Shown piece after piece: positions 31,018-43,200 of a stretch of 64,000 nucleotides of DNA. The DNA lies in contig JAIPMN010003273.1 in assembly GCA_020650975.1 (NCBI GenBank), positions 1 through 64,000 of the forward strand, read 5' to 3'. The notes beneath the pieces were generated by a model. That model ran no database searches and had not been told where the DNA came from. It was given only the letters and a program-made list of their open reading frames with translations. The DNA comes from Apostichopus californicus (Eukaryota > Echinodermata > Holothuroidea > Aspidochirotida > Stichopodidae). Position numbers and translations under genes: made by a program. Numbering within the stretch: the first letter of the stretch is position 1; each line of letters opens with the position of its first letter.

Positions 31018-31380
31018 CAATGGCGTAGGAACCGGTGGGGCTGGGGGCGCCAGCCCCCCAGTGAAAAATATGGTGGGGCGGAAGTATCATTCCGCCGCTC
31101 CGCAAGTCAGAAAACCCCTTTTTTATTTCCAAATGAGAAACAAATCTCATTTGGAGCACCAAATTGCATCTAAGGCCAGGTGAAAATGCAAAATTATTTA
31201 CATAATGGAGTGGGTGTTGAGGTGTGCTATATTGCACCAAATTGCATCTGAGGCCACCTGGAAATGCAAAAAAAATCCAAAGGGGAAGGGGACACCCCCT
31301 CCCCTCAGACCCCTCCCCCAGGCCGGCCATCAGTCTTCAGCCCCCCCCCCCCCACTCAAAAGTACCTTCCTACGCCACTG
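31018..31380. mobile_element. hAT-like non-autonomous element, TIR CARTGGCGTAGGAA
   Basis: Left end CAATGGCGTAGGAACC, right end complement CAGTGGCGTAGGAAGG. Flanks are CACACACA on both sides, which would be an 8-bp duplication but lie in a CA repeat and so cannot be proved. The interior has GGGGACACCCCCT and CAGACCCCTCCCCCA blocks shared with 31784-32488. Confidence 0.7.
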
Positions 31381-31783
31381 CACACACACCAACACTCAAT
31401 ATAAAAGGAGTTACCTTGCATGTAGACCTTATTATGGACCAAATTTGTCAAGTATGCCTCAGAATGCACTATTTTATGTCCAAAATTTCAACAACAAAAA
31501 CAAATTCTGGTGGAGGGGTGGGAGGATCCTTCTACATGTTAGTAAACTTCAACGAACCCAGGGTTGCACACACTCCCCTTTAAAAGTATGGAACAGCTCC
31601 CGATTAGGATAATATCGGAATTTGGAGGAGCAAAACTTAAGGAATTCATTTTCTAGGACGTTATGAGAACCGATCTGACCTTTGAACTTAGGATCCTGAG
31701 CTAGGTCACAGGTTCGAATCACTTTCTGTACATAACTTCTTTTCTCTCCCAAAGTAGATGTATATACGTGTAAGCCCTCGCGA

Positions 31784-32488
31784 TAGGGGCGTAGCGAGCG
31801 GGGGGTGTGGGGGTGTCACACCCCCCCCCCCCAATAATTTGGTCGCTGTCGGCAAATTTTTGGTCTGTCGGCAAAAGGTGAAGATAGGGGAAGAAAGAAG
31901 GAAAGCTGAATAGAGAAAAGGAGAACGGGAGCTTCTTTATCGGTTATTTCGATTTTCCAGTTCTTCATCTGATAAACTCATTCACCAATCCAATCATCCG
32001 ACGCCTGTAAGTTAAAAACCTCTCGGCAAATAACTGATAATGTCACGGCCGTCAGTATAGCTACTGTAGCCAGGCTCAGCTAGACGAGTGCCAGAATCGC
32101 CAGCAACACAGTGAAAGAAATGGAATTAAAGGCTCACCAATGTTCAGCAATCAGAAAATGACTTCCTAATTTCAAGCTGCTATTTGTATAATCTACTTTC
32201 CAATATAAGGTACCGGTATGCGATTTTTCTTCGTTATCCAATTAATTCTTCTTCTGCCGACTGCCATAAAAATAATATCGAAATGGAAATTCTACGGTGC
32301 CATATTTGACTTAAAATATGCACCAGATTGCATCTAAGGACGTTTCAAAACTAAAAAATTTTCCAAAGGGGAGGGGGACACCCCCTTTACCCATAGACCC
32401 CTCCCCCATTTCAGTCACCACTTCCAGATCCGTGGCAAATCAAATTCTCCACCCCCCCCCCAACAAAGAAACCTTCGCTACGCCCCTG
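31784..32488. mobile_element. hAT-like non-autonomous element with 8-bp TSD
   Basis: Ends (T/C)AGGGGCGTAGCGA...CTACGCCCCTG form terminal inverted repeats. CCTCGCGA flanks both sides (31776-31783 and 32489-32496), an exact 8-bp target duplication as made by hAT transposases. No transposase ORF. The interior shares TTCCAAAGGGGA and GACACCCCCT blocks with the 31018 element, so the two are probably related. Confidence 0.85.
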
Positions 32489-32861
32489 CCTCGCGAACAC
32501 CTTTTAGGATAGCTATGATGTTTTCATTGGATTGTCGCCGAAAATTCGGAAGAACAATAATTTTCGGTATTTGTGCGACCGTCTTGAAATATAAGTTACT
32601 TCTAAAGTTGCAAAATATAACACCATTTTGCAATTAAGCATCCCTACAAATTTAAGTTTAGGGGGACACCTCTTTCCCTTTCCCAGATCACAACATTCAC
32701 CCACTGGATGGTCGACAAGAAGGTGAAAATGGGTCACCAAGCAAAACAGTTTGAATACCAGGGCGTTAGAGGCAGGGCCTGACGGTTCGTTTCTTGCGGC
32801 ATGGTATTTAGAAGCAAACATATGTAAAGGGCTTTAACTCTTAAGATATATACCTATTAAG

Positions 32862-33037
32862 AAAAGCCACCCAGGAAAGAACCTGGGCACGAAACACCAA
32901 ACAACCGAACGACTGATCCGCTCTCAACCCCAGTCCCCCTTGCATCGAGACTGTGACTGTGTGATCATCGTCAGGTATGTACCACGATTCCCCTCACAGA
33001 TACTACACATGATCTTAGCCAAAAAGCCGAGAAGATA
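32862..33037 (-). ncRNA. U2-snRNA-headed structured RNA candidate
   Basis: The minus strand from 33037 reads ATATCTTCTCGGCTTTTTGG then CTAAGATCATGTGTAGTATC to about 32996: U2 stem-loop I and the branch-point-recognition GUAGUA segment. After that it no longer resembles U2. The remaining ~135 nt can form hairpins: 32967-32988 (ATCGT/ACGAT with an inner GGTA/TACC), 32931-32953 (CAGTC/GACTG) and a 3' hairpin CCCAGG-aaagaa-CCTGGG at 32870-32887. Total length is near that of U2 (~190 nt). It could be a SINE with a U2 head (known in crocodilians), a chimeric retrocopy or a divergent RNA gene. No promoter was identified. Confidence 0.55.
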
Positions 33038-33840
33038 TATCCCACGCGCTAGACACTTGAGTGTGACACAAACTTACATACATTACTTCTGTGGTTATAT
33101 AGATTGGTAACTTTAGCGTCAATCCGAGCGCGAAGTTGATAATTAGAGGGCGCTGTTTTAAATGATTTTCTCAATCTCGATGAAAGATGGATGTTTGCCT
33201 TGCTTTGTAAACGTTTCGTATAACCATTTAGGTTACACTTACACGGAACTGAAGCAGGTGAAATTTTACACATTTAAAATTACGCATTTATTGTTTATCG
33301 ATGTTTTTCTGTATGTAGATATATGTAATATATTTATATACTGTATAATAGGATTGATTGTAATATTCTGTATGCTAGTGGGGGAGGGCGCTGGTTACCC
33401 CTTATTTCCTAGGGGAGGAGGGTAAAGGCCACCCCAGAACTTTATGTGGCTAGGCCCCCGTTCGAAAACTTGTGGCTGAAGGTTTTCTCACACAAATTAA
33501 GGACGGTTCCAGAATTTAAACTATGGGAGAGGTCGTGGAACCCGACTATCACATAGGGAATCTGTGGCTCCCTTCCCCCGCCCCCTCCTCCACCACCAAA
33601 TACACACCAAAAAAAATCGTTGCATATTTAAGCTATAAATTAAGACTACATGCAAGCTAGTTCTAATTACTGGTTTTAATCTTTTAACCGTTTTTGTCAC
33701 TGGAGTAGGTATCACGGATTTGTTACAAAATTTCACTCGGTTCCAGAAGATCAATGGCGAACCCGTCGCTGATATAGACCAACTTCTGCCCATAGTACTT
33801 TCTCTTCTAGAACTACCTCTCCTCTTGCTGTCTAGTTGGT

Positions 33841-33870
33841 CCAGGGAGTTGTTCCATAACAACTCCCTGG
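33841..33870. other. Perfect hairpin upstream of the 14-3-3 start
   Basis: CCAGGGAGTTGTT, a CCAT loop and AACAACTCCCTGG form a 13-bp perfect stem about 295 bp before the ATG at 34166. It may be a cruciform-forming site, part of the 5' UTR or chance. Confidence 0.7.
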
Positions 33871-34165
33871 TTGATCTGTGTCCGTAAGATGGACTAAAAT
33901 GCGGGGAAATATGTAGATATGCGGAAGTTTTGTAAACACACAGGTGGGTTAGTATAAGGTGTGGCGGAATAATATAATAAATACGTGTTAGGTGATTCAC
34001 CCAGACGATCAACGGAACTTCTTTTTTAACGCAGACTACTATCATTACCCCGTTACACACGTACGTACCGTTACATGCACATGTTAACGAGTTTTGGAAA
34101 CCTACAACCACAAGAGGTAGACTCTTCTCATCTGTTATAATCCGGAGAAGTAAACTTTCACGAAA

Positions 34166-34229
34166 ATGGCAGACAAAGAAGAGAACGTTTACATGGCTAA
34201 ATTAGCGGAACAGGCAGAACGTTACGACG
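34166..34229 (+). CDS. YWHAE: 14-3-3 epsilon exon 1
   Basis: Encodes [20 protein letters not shown] then D, aligning with human [21 protein letters not shown]. Donor gtaaga at 34230 after one base of the next codon. Start context GAAAATGG. Confidence 0.95.
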
Positions 34230-37200
34230 GTAAGATCATTCACGTTGTTGTAGTTCTCTGAATGTCATTACGAAAACCTCATTCCTATCAGGCTTTTGTA
34301 CTGTGAACAGGTATTGCCTAACAACAGACGCTAGTTCAATGAAATGACTGCTGCACGCCAACGTCGGTAACCAACGATAGTCATTGACACTCACTTTACA
34401 AGAACATATAGGCCTAGGCCTTGTATATATTACTAGCTGTGTACGGTCATCAGAGTGAACAACATTTATTCCTAATGTTACAGCCTATACTCATAAGGAA
34501 ACACTGAATGTATGAAAAACTGAGAAAGCCTGCAACTAAATGTTGGTGATTCTGATGACATTACATCTCCTCCCTCCATTACATCTCCTCCCTCCATTAC
34601 ATCTCCTCGGCCCTCCCTCCATTACATCTCCTTCGTAGCCTAGGCCTTTTGTGTTAATCTGTTAATGCTATAGAGTTAGGCTACATTTTAATTTTCAGGT
34701 TTAAATTAGGGACCTACTGATAGTAGTACAGTCTATAGTATTAGTAAGTTATGGTGCCCTAGCTGAGGCCCAGGTCCAGGATAAGGGCTTCACTAGGCCC
34801 AGGTCTAGGATAAGGGCTTAGTTTAGTTTAGTAGAAAAAAAGGATCAGGAGGGACACTCAAGTCCCCATCAAGGACCCTATAGGAGAGAGAAAAAAAACC
34901 GAAGACACAAACACTGAGACCCAATTACAATGCTTAAAGTGCTTGTCTAAAGCATTCTTAAACCCATTGACACTACTTGCAAGTACAAATTTCTCAGGCA
35001 AACCGCTTTTTTTATGTTATAAGCTGTGTAAAATTATAAAATAGATATTGATCATAGAATATATTTTCTTGTTTTATAGTTTCTTCTTTCATTATTTTCA
35101 TATAATAATTGAATGCTCTTCATATACACCCTACAGTTCTGAATCAATTCTAATGTATGAATCAAAGCAGTGGATTTGGGCAGTGGGTTTGGTGAAGGAA
35201 TAAAATCTCGAATAGGCAAACATTTAAGAAAGAAAAAGTAGAGCGGATTGTGACATGAGAGTTGCTGATCAGCCTATGACTGGTGGTAGTACTGATAGTG
35301 TTCAGTGACAGTGGTAAGCCCATTATAAGCCTATCATTACCAGTATTTGTTTTTACTACATATATATGTGACAAGCTCACTTTGAAGATCTTTGAGTCCT
35401 TTACAGCATTTAAAGGGTGTGAAGATTCGTCCCTACAGCGTGCCGCCATCTTTAAAGAGTTAACTTCTGTTGCTTGCAAGTGAAGTTTTTCTCTTGTCGC
35501 TTCAAAAAGCAGACAGTAATGAAACGTGATACCTTGATATATTTAGCTGGACCTGAGATGTCCATCGCTGTATCGTTTGTACACTGTGCTGTGGGTATTG
35601 ACCGCAGCTGTATGTACCGACTGTACACTAGTGTCTAATTACCGACGGTAGCAAGCTGTGTGTGTATTTTCTGGGATGGATGGTGGTGTCTAACATTTCT
35701 GTTACACCTCATTCGAAACTAGGTCAGATTACCGGCATTAGACGTTTCTTTTTGCCCGAGTCTTCACACCATTTAAGTCTGTTCCAGTTAGAATCGGATG
35801 TAGATGGAAGAGCATTGAGAGTCATTTCCAATACAAAACACTGTGTAGGCCACTCTACAAACCATAAAGAATGGCTTTGGGCAAATGTTGTGGTAAGTAT
35901 TGAATTGAAAGAGTGAAGGTTTCATTTCAACTTCAAGGAAGAGGTATTGAAATTATTTCACTGAGATATGAAAGTCTGTAATAATTAATATGGTCAGGTC
36001 GTAGTAGAGCTGGTCGGTTGTTTTATCAGTTTACCTACAAGAGCAGAGTACTGACAAAAAGGGGGAGAGGTGGGGGGGGGGGCTAGTGTACTAACTGCAT
36101 GCGTATGTAGACCTATAACATAATGCAGAATCATGGTACATTGGCTGAGCCAACTTCTGGAACAGTGTCCAACAGACCTGTTATTTCTATGAAAGAGAGA
36201 GCACTCTTCTAACTGCATGCATATACTAACCTGTAATTACTTTTCTAAAATAAATTTATGCTCTCATGAGTCCAGTTGGTAAGATCCACTAAACAATGTA
36301 AGAGAAAGGTCAAGGCCATTGGAGAGGGGTGGGGATATTATATACTAATCCTTTCTATCCTACAAAATAGTTCATCATTTTACTTAAATTCTAATTCTTT
36401 TGAGTACTCACTTTCTTTACAAATACTGTACTTAAGAAGTAGATGGTGAAACTGAATTACTTATAGAAATATAATATCAATCAGTGGTTAGTTCTTTATT
36501 AACTTAATATATGCCAGTGTTGTTTGGAAATGTAACCATCACATTGTGTTATTATTACTGTTTGTTGTAGTCTACATACGGCTGTAGGTCAACAGCAAAG
36601 TCTGTTTTCCACCCAACCCATTCCCCAACTACCCACCCAGAACTATGATAATTTATCCTCATGGAGATGTGATATTTACTCTTTTGAGAAGGATGCACCT
36701 AGAAATCAAATAAAATACCAGTTTTTGTCTCTATTAATCCAAGCAATGTTAATGATGAGGCTCAACGCTACATAGGGCACTATACAATACCAAGTATATA
36801 TATAAATTAATACCAGTTAGTGTGGAATTGGTAAAATTTTGCATGATTAAACACATACAGATTTTTGCAACACATGCAAAAGTTGTTCAAATTCTTGTAT
36901 GCGATCATGCCCGACGCTAATTTTTCGACTGCTGACATACGTACTAATCCTATATATAGTATTTTCCTACACGAGACCTTTTTCTCTGCAAACGCTGACT
37001 AAGTTATCTTTGTATACTTTGACTCATTGGAGTGGATCTATCTATATAGGTAAATTGCAAACATTGTTCAATTGCCATTGTTCTCAGCAGGCTGGCTTCA
37101 GTTTTGATTGTTGGTATTGAAATCACTAACATTTTACATAGCCTTATATAATACAGTAAAGAGTCTAGAGATACTCCTGTAGTTCAGTATCGGTAGTGAA

Positions 37201-40200
37201 TGAATTAAACGTACAATGCTCTGTAATGCCAGATCAAAGTCTGATATAGGAAGGATCTGGGTTCATTTCAGGTTCATGAAAGTTTGAACTGTAATGCAAA
37301 ATACAATGTACTGTCAAAAACTGTATATCTAGTACAATCATTTCCATATTTGTTCTCAGCTATCATATGTTATTATACTGTACACTTGTACATGCTTATG
37401 CAGCTAAAACAGTATAGTGCGAGTGAGTGAGTGTAATTGAAATGAAATCTTTCAGCAGATCTTTAAAACATTTAAAGAATCACAAGCCCAACCATTCATT
37501 GGTCAATGTGGTAAAAGATCACTGTCAAGAACTATCCCAAACAGCTAAGGAAAATGATTTTGTTTGTTTGAGAGATATCACAGATTAAATCTTTTCACGC
37601 ACTTTAATGCTGATGACTTGATCAAGTCTAATGAGGTCATCATTGAGCAACATGTACTACAGTTTTGTTTATGTTTTCCTTCAGTTTTGTTGATGCTTTC
37701 CTTTATGATATTTAATTACAATGTTGTTTTTTCTGTAATAGTGATGGTCTTGCATATATGCTGTTATGATGACATTCGCTTTGGAGTCAACATAGTTTAT
37801 ATTCTACCTTGAAAACATAAAAGGGAAAACTCAAAGAGAAAGTAAAATGTCTCAGATCGTAGTGGTATTATGACATCGCAGATTTAACAGTTATGACAGC
37901 TCTCGAATATGACTTTGAAACTGGCACCTCACGAAAGGAACTTCTTAGCCCTTTGGGTGGGGGGGGGTTGTTATTTACAAACATGTCTGTGATATAAAGC
38001 CAAAGATGAGGGTCAGGTTTGTGTCCCCTAAGTTGTTAAAAACTATCTGCTAATTTCCAGACACTATATATACTCCTTTAAATTACAAATATTTGCTGTT
38101 TATACTGCTGGTTTTAATAAATGAAATGAAATGAAATCACTAACACACTAGCATTGTAGTGGATGTACCTAACCTAGCTTATTTTGCATTAGAAGCTGGA
38201 CTAAAGTTGTTCTTGACATGAAGAATTCTTAAAGGCCAACATCCCAGGATTAATCATCTATCTAATACCGCATCACAAAATGCTGTGTAAATTGGGCAAG
38301 TTGCTATGTATACATGTGCAAAGATGTACATAGCAGTTTTTTTTTCCATAGGAATCACAGTACTTTATCATCAGAGATAACAAACTTCAGACCCTTTAAA
38401 ACTGCAACAAAATGTTAACACTAAATGATTCCCTGTGACCGGTATCTATTTATAAGCAGAAACTTCCAAACAGATCTATCTCAGACTCAGTAGCGAGTTT
38501 GATTGCTAAGAAATGCTAATCAATCACCACCCGCCTGTCGGGTTGAAGCTCTGTACATTGTGCTGGAATCTAATATTTCCCAAGTCATTAAAGATTATTA
38601 CAGCTGTAATTACCTAGTAAACTGACTATTCAGATGATGCTACAGGTTTAATAGGGACAATTTATTCCAAAAAATTCCACATGGCAGATATTTTTCGCCT
38701 GAATTTTTCAGGCAATGAAACAGATGGAGATGTGTAGTGGTGGTGGAGTTGGTTTTTTATAGCTTTTATAGCTTGGAGGGGGGGGCGGGTGGAGGGGTTG
38801 TATAATCTTTCCATAATTAGTTAATCGGTTTTATGACCCTTTTCATTATGATTTTCAAGAACGAATTAATTTTATCTGATATTTCATAGAAAAATGTTAC
38901 AGAAAATTTCCAAATTGAGCACTACACAGAGCAGAGATGTATTTAAGAAGTAATTTTGTTTTCAATCTTTGGTATTTTAAGATATATAGGTAAAATTTGT
39001 TAACTTTTTCTGCAGAAGGTAATAGGTGAAATTTTCCTGCTTAAAAGAAGGTAATGTTAAGCAGGTTTTGCAATAGTAACCTCTCTTTTGAATTAATTGT
39101 TTAGACTAGATAGAGAACTCTTGCCATATAATGAGACATGTAAGACTAATGGCCACAAGTTTAATCCCCTTCAACATTCATTTCATACTACCCTATGTAT
39201 AAAAGAAATAAGACAATAAATTGTTGTCTGGAGCTCTAAAAAAAAAATACAAAGGAAGGAAAAAATGTTGTCTGTCGGAGATTGACTTTGTCGGTGCAAA
39301 GATAAGAAATTAATTATTTTGCAGAACCTTCCTAGTACTGAAGACTAGAACTACATCATTGATCAGCCTATTCAAGCGTATAATCAGGGAAATATTTTGA
39401 CGTGGTAATAATGGAAATTTGCCTCAGGGTGCAATTAAAGATATGAATTCTGTCATTCAAAATGTTATCGTGTGATGCCCCTCTCTCCCATATGTACCTC
39501 CATCCTTAATGTCCTCCCCCCCCCCAAAAAAAAATTAAATAAAAGGGAGACAAATTATATAAGAGTGACCTTCTCCTTATTATTAAATGTTAGATGTCAT
39601 TGTGGTTACGATTGCTTTTACACATTTAAACTTGCAACGAAAACACGATAGCTGTTCTTAAGCTATGCTTACTTGTAAACTACTGTATGTGTATGCACAT
39701 GAATGCTCTCTGCGAACGAATGAAGAACAGACAAACATCAAATCTCTCTCTCTCTTATTGTAGAAGAGTGGTAGGTGTGATGCTTTCACACATTGCGGAC
39801 GATCTCTGTTAACAGACGTGTGCAAGTGCTACTGTACAACATGTATGCAACAGTGATGGCACACTGTAACCTACACGTGTGTCTGTAGTTAATATCTCGC
39901 ACTGGGGAAGGACTAGCTGGCACGGTAGTAGTCTGACTGTATAGGATGGAATTCATGTCATGCTGTAGACTTGCCCGGCAGGCTTTATCTAATTTCCCAT
40001 TATCTGACAAAACTGTGATACACTCTCTATTTTGGGAATGCATCAGATAGCAGACCACTATGGTGTCGTATAATTACATAGCGAATACGGCAGCGATTGC
40101 TCACGGCTCGTTTAATTTGAAAAGGGGGGGGGGGAAGGATTCTTTTACTGCATATTTGATGTACCTCTTTGATTAATGCAACAGTTGGCATGGTATACAA

Positions 40201-43200
40201 TTAACGAAAATTTGCCTGAGCTATAGCTCCTATGCTGGTCTTTATGGGACTAGCAGTAATAATTATATACTGTGCAGTGTGGAGCAGTGTCAATGTTGGT
40301 CAGACTTAAAAGGTATCAAAAAGATATGGTTGTGCTGTGTGTATGCAGGCCTACAAATTCATGCTATTTACAGGGGAAATAACAGTGGATTTTGCAGTTT
40401 TGCCAGTGGACAAGAAAGGCAGCAGAAGATGTTAAGAACACAAGCTCATGATATTGTTTAGCCAAAAAATAAAAAAATAGCATAATTTTTGTACCTAACA
40501 TGAGCCTCATTCTACTGGTTGTTATCAGCAGAATGTTATCGGGCTGCTCCCATAAGCCTTTAGAATACCTGATGTGTGCTGTAATTTTAAAAAAAAATGG
40601 CCAGTAGGAACCCCGTTATAACCATTAGATATTTTAAGCACTTACATTTTTTTCTAGCTTTTAAGTTGCTAAAATTGTGAAAAAATTTTAGGCTTGATGC
40701 ATGAAGTATGTCATTGTTACTAAAGTGGTTTTCCTTCAGATTGCAACACGTGAGGTTTAGTTCTGTGCAGGGAGGCTAAGAAAAGCCGTTCAAGTACGTC
40801 CCTGTTTTCACACCGACGCATATATTGATGTTGCATCTCGGCAGTTTCTGCATATTAACTACCCTTCCTCACTCACCTGCCTGTATCGTCACGACTCTCG
40901 CTCTTGCGTCAACCGGAATACTTAAATATGACGTTGAGAAATCAGCTACTCAGATGCGAAATAGGCAAATCTGCTCTACAATTTAACAACTATGGATATA
41001 TTTGCCTTATGCCTTTTTTGTACACAGAAACCACAGTACTGATCAGTATAATTTTATGAGTTAAACAAAATTCATCAATCTCAAAATGGCTATTTCACCA
41101 AAACATTGTCACAAAATTATAGCCATCATCGGGGCATAATTTATCCAGTATTTCATCGCACATGCGATATGGTCAAGTACCTTTGTATACAAAGCCCAAA
41201 GTTGTTAAGCAGTTTTGCCTTGTATGCAGGAATCATCTATCTTTGATTAAGACAGATAGGTCAGTGCATTCAAAATTTACTACTCAAAATTTGAAAGATA
41301 AGTGGGTTTTTTCAGAAGTTGTAGCGAAATCTCAACTGTACGTATCAACAATACTACTTGGTGTATGCAGAGTTGGAAACATGTTTATATGACTTATTTG
41401 TTTGACGTGTTTAGAAAATGCAAACCTCTAATTTAGAGGAGCTTCTTGGGTTGCGTCTGCAGTTTTATACAGATATACAGCTGTGTGAGTCATCAATTGA
41501 ATTTGCTTTAAACTGTTGACAATATTGACTTACTTTGCCCAGAACCTTTATAATTTTGTTATATTTTGAAGGAAACATTGTAAGTGCATTGAGTTGTAAT
41601 CCATTTTGCATTGTTAAGGAAGTTTATAGTCAGTGGGTATAACATTGTTGGCAGACTTGTCGGAATCAATTCAGAAAATATGTGTTTTTCACAGTGTACT
41701 GAATATGATAGTATATATTATATGAAACTACCAGCATAGTATACCTACTGTACTGTAGCAGCTGTGTTAGTACGAAGCATAAACACATGTACGTTATTTT
41801 ACACTGGACAAATGACATGTTGTACATCAACTGTACTTGAGGCTTGTACAGTTTATATACATGTAGAGAAGTATCGGTGAAACTATTGGGAGAATGACAT
41901 ATGACTATACAAAAACTATACAAGTAAATACATAGTTTCTTACTTGTAGTAAATTTTTTGCTTTATTGCCTCTGATGGGTTTTTGTTTTCTTGACTTGAT
42001 GCAACAATATGTCAAGGTGGTTCACAAAGAAATTGAAAATGAAAGCAATCTTGTGAATATTGTGACTCGTGAAGTGTGGGGTAGTAACTGTTAGGTCAGT
42101 GGGTGCAGTGAAGAATACTCTGTCAATACCCTTAGCTAAAGGCTAGCTAGGTGACTAGATGGGGAGTAGTACGCACAGTGAAGAAGTATACAGGTAGTCT
42201 TTTGTAACTGTACAACTATACATAAAAAAAAAACAGAAACAAAATTCCTCGGTCAGGATGATAGACAAATATTTTGTATCTTCTACTGGTTCTAATATAG
42301 TTACATTTACTACCAAAATGATGCTGATATTAAGTCCTGGAAATGATGAAAACAGCAAACCTTCACCTCCCTTATATCCCCACCAGGGGACCTATGGAGA
42401 TTCCCCCATGCCAACATTGCTTTGCGCTTCAAGCTTGCCTCTGGCGCCAGTTTACAATACCTCATTCCCCCCGTGGTGCTCTAATTTTGCTGTTCCCCCC
42501 ACTTCCAAATGGGGTGGGGGGGGGGGAGGAAGGTATTGGGATTTCCATTGCTCCTTTAAGCACCTTTCTGCTAAACCTGCCAGTTTTGATGAATGTAAAC
42601 TCCGATAAATGGGACATTGCAACGTACCGTAGTGATTCATAACTGTGACAAAAGGAAGCAACTGCAGCCAATTATGTCACCTTGAGATTGACACAGATAC
42701 ATCAATTCTTGTAGGCATGTTGGTTTTATGCAACATTTCAGGGTGAGAGCATTTGTTATTGTTATATTCTCAGTTGCTACGAACTACGGTACCTGACTAA
42801 TGTACACATCATAATGTTAGGTGGAAACATTGTGAGCTAGCTAGCTATTCTTGCATTCACATTATGATGGATACATTGAGTATTAAACTTTGATGATAAG
42901 AATGAGACAAATTTTTTGATCTTCAGCAAGAAAGCGTCAAATATTTTAAAAAAAATGTCCTCTTTTTTTTCAGCAACTAAAACATATCCCCTTTTTTTCC
43001 CCCAAGTTTTACAAACCACTTTCAGAGCTAATTAAATTATCTTGTATTTATCCCTCATTCTGTTCGCTGCAATCCTTCTTAATTGATAATCTATTGTCCA
43101 GGTGGGATGATATTAAATTTCAATGACAGCAAACACTAAGGTTGATGTACTTTTCTCCCCCCACCCCCCAGTNNNNNNNNNNTACCCCCCCCCCCCCCCC

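Noticed and set aside
32996-33037. Genuine U2 snRNA gene
   Set aside because: Only the first ~41 nt match; the Sm site and stem-loops II-IV of U2 are not seen.
33521-34111. 196-residue minus-strand ORF upstream of 14-3-3
   Set aside because: No recognisable domain, odd composition, and it overlaps the presumed promoter and a hairpin; probably chance.
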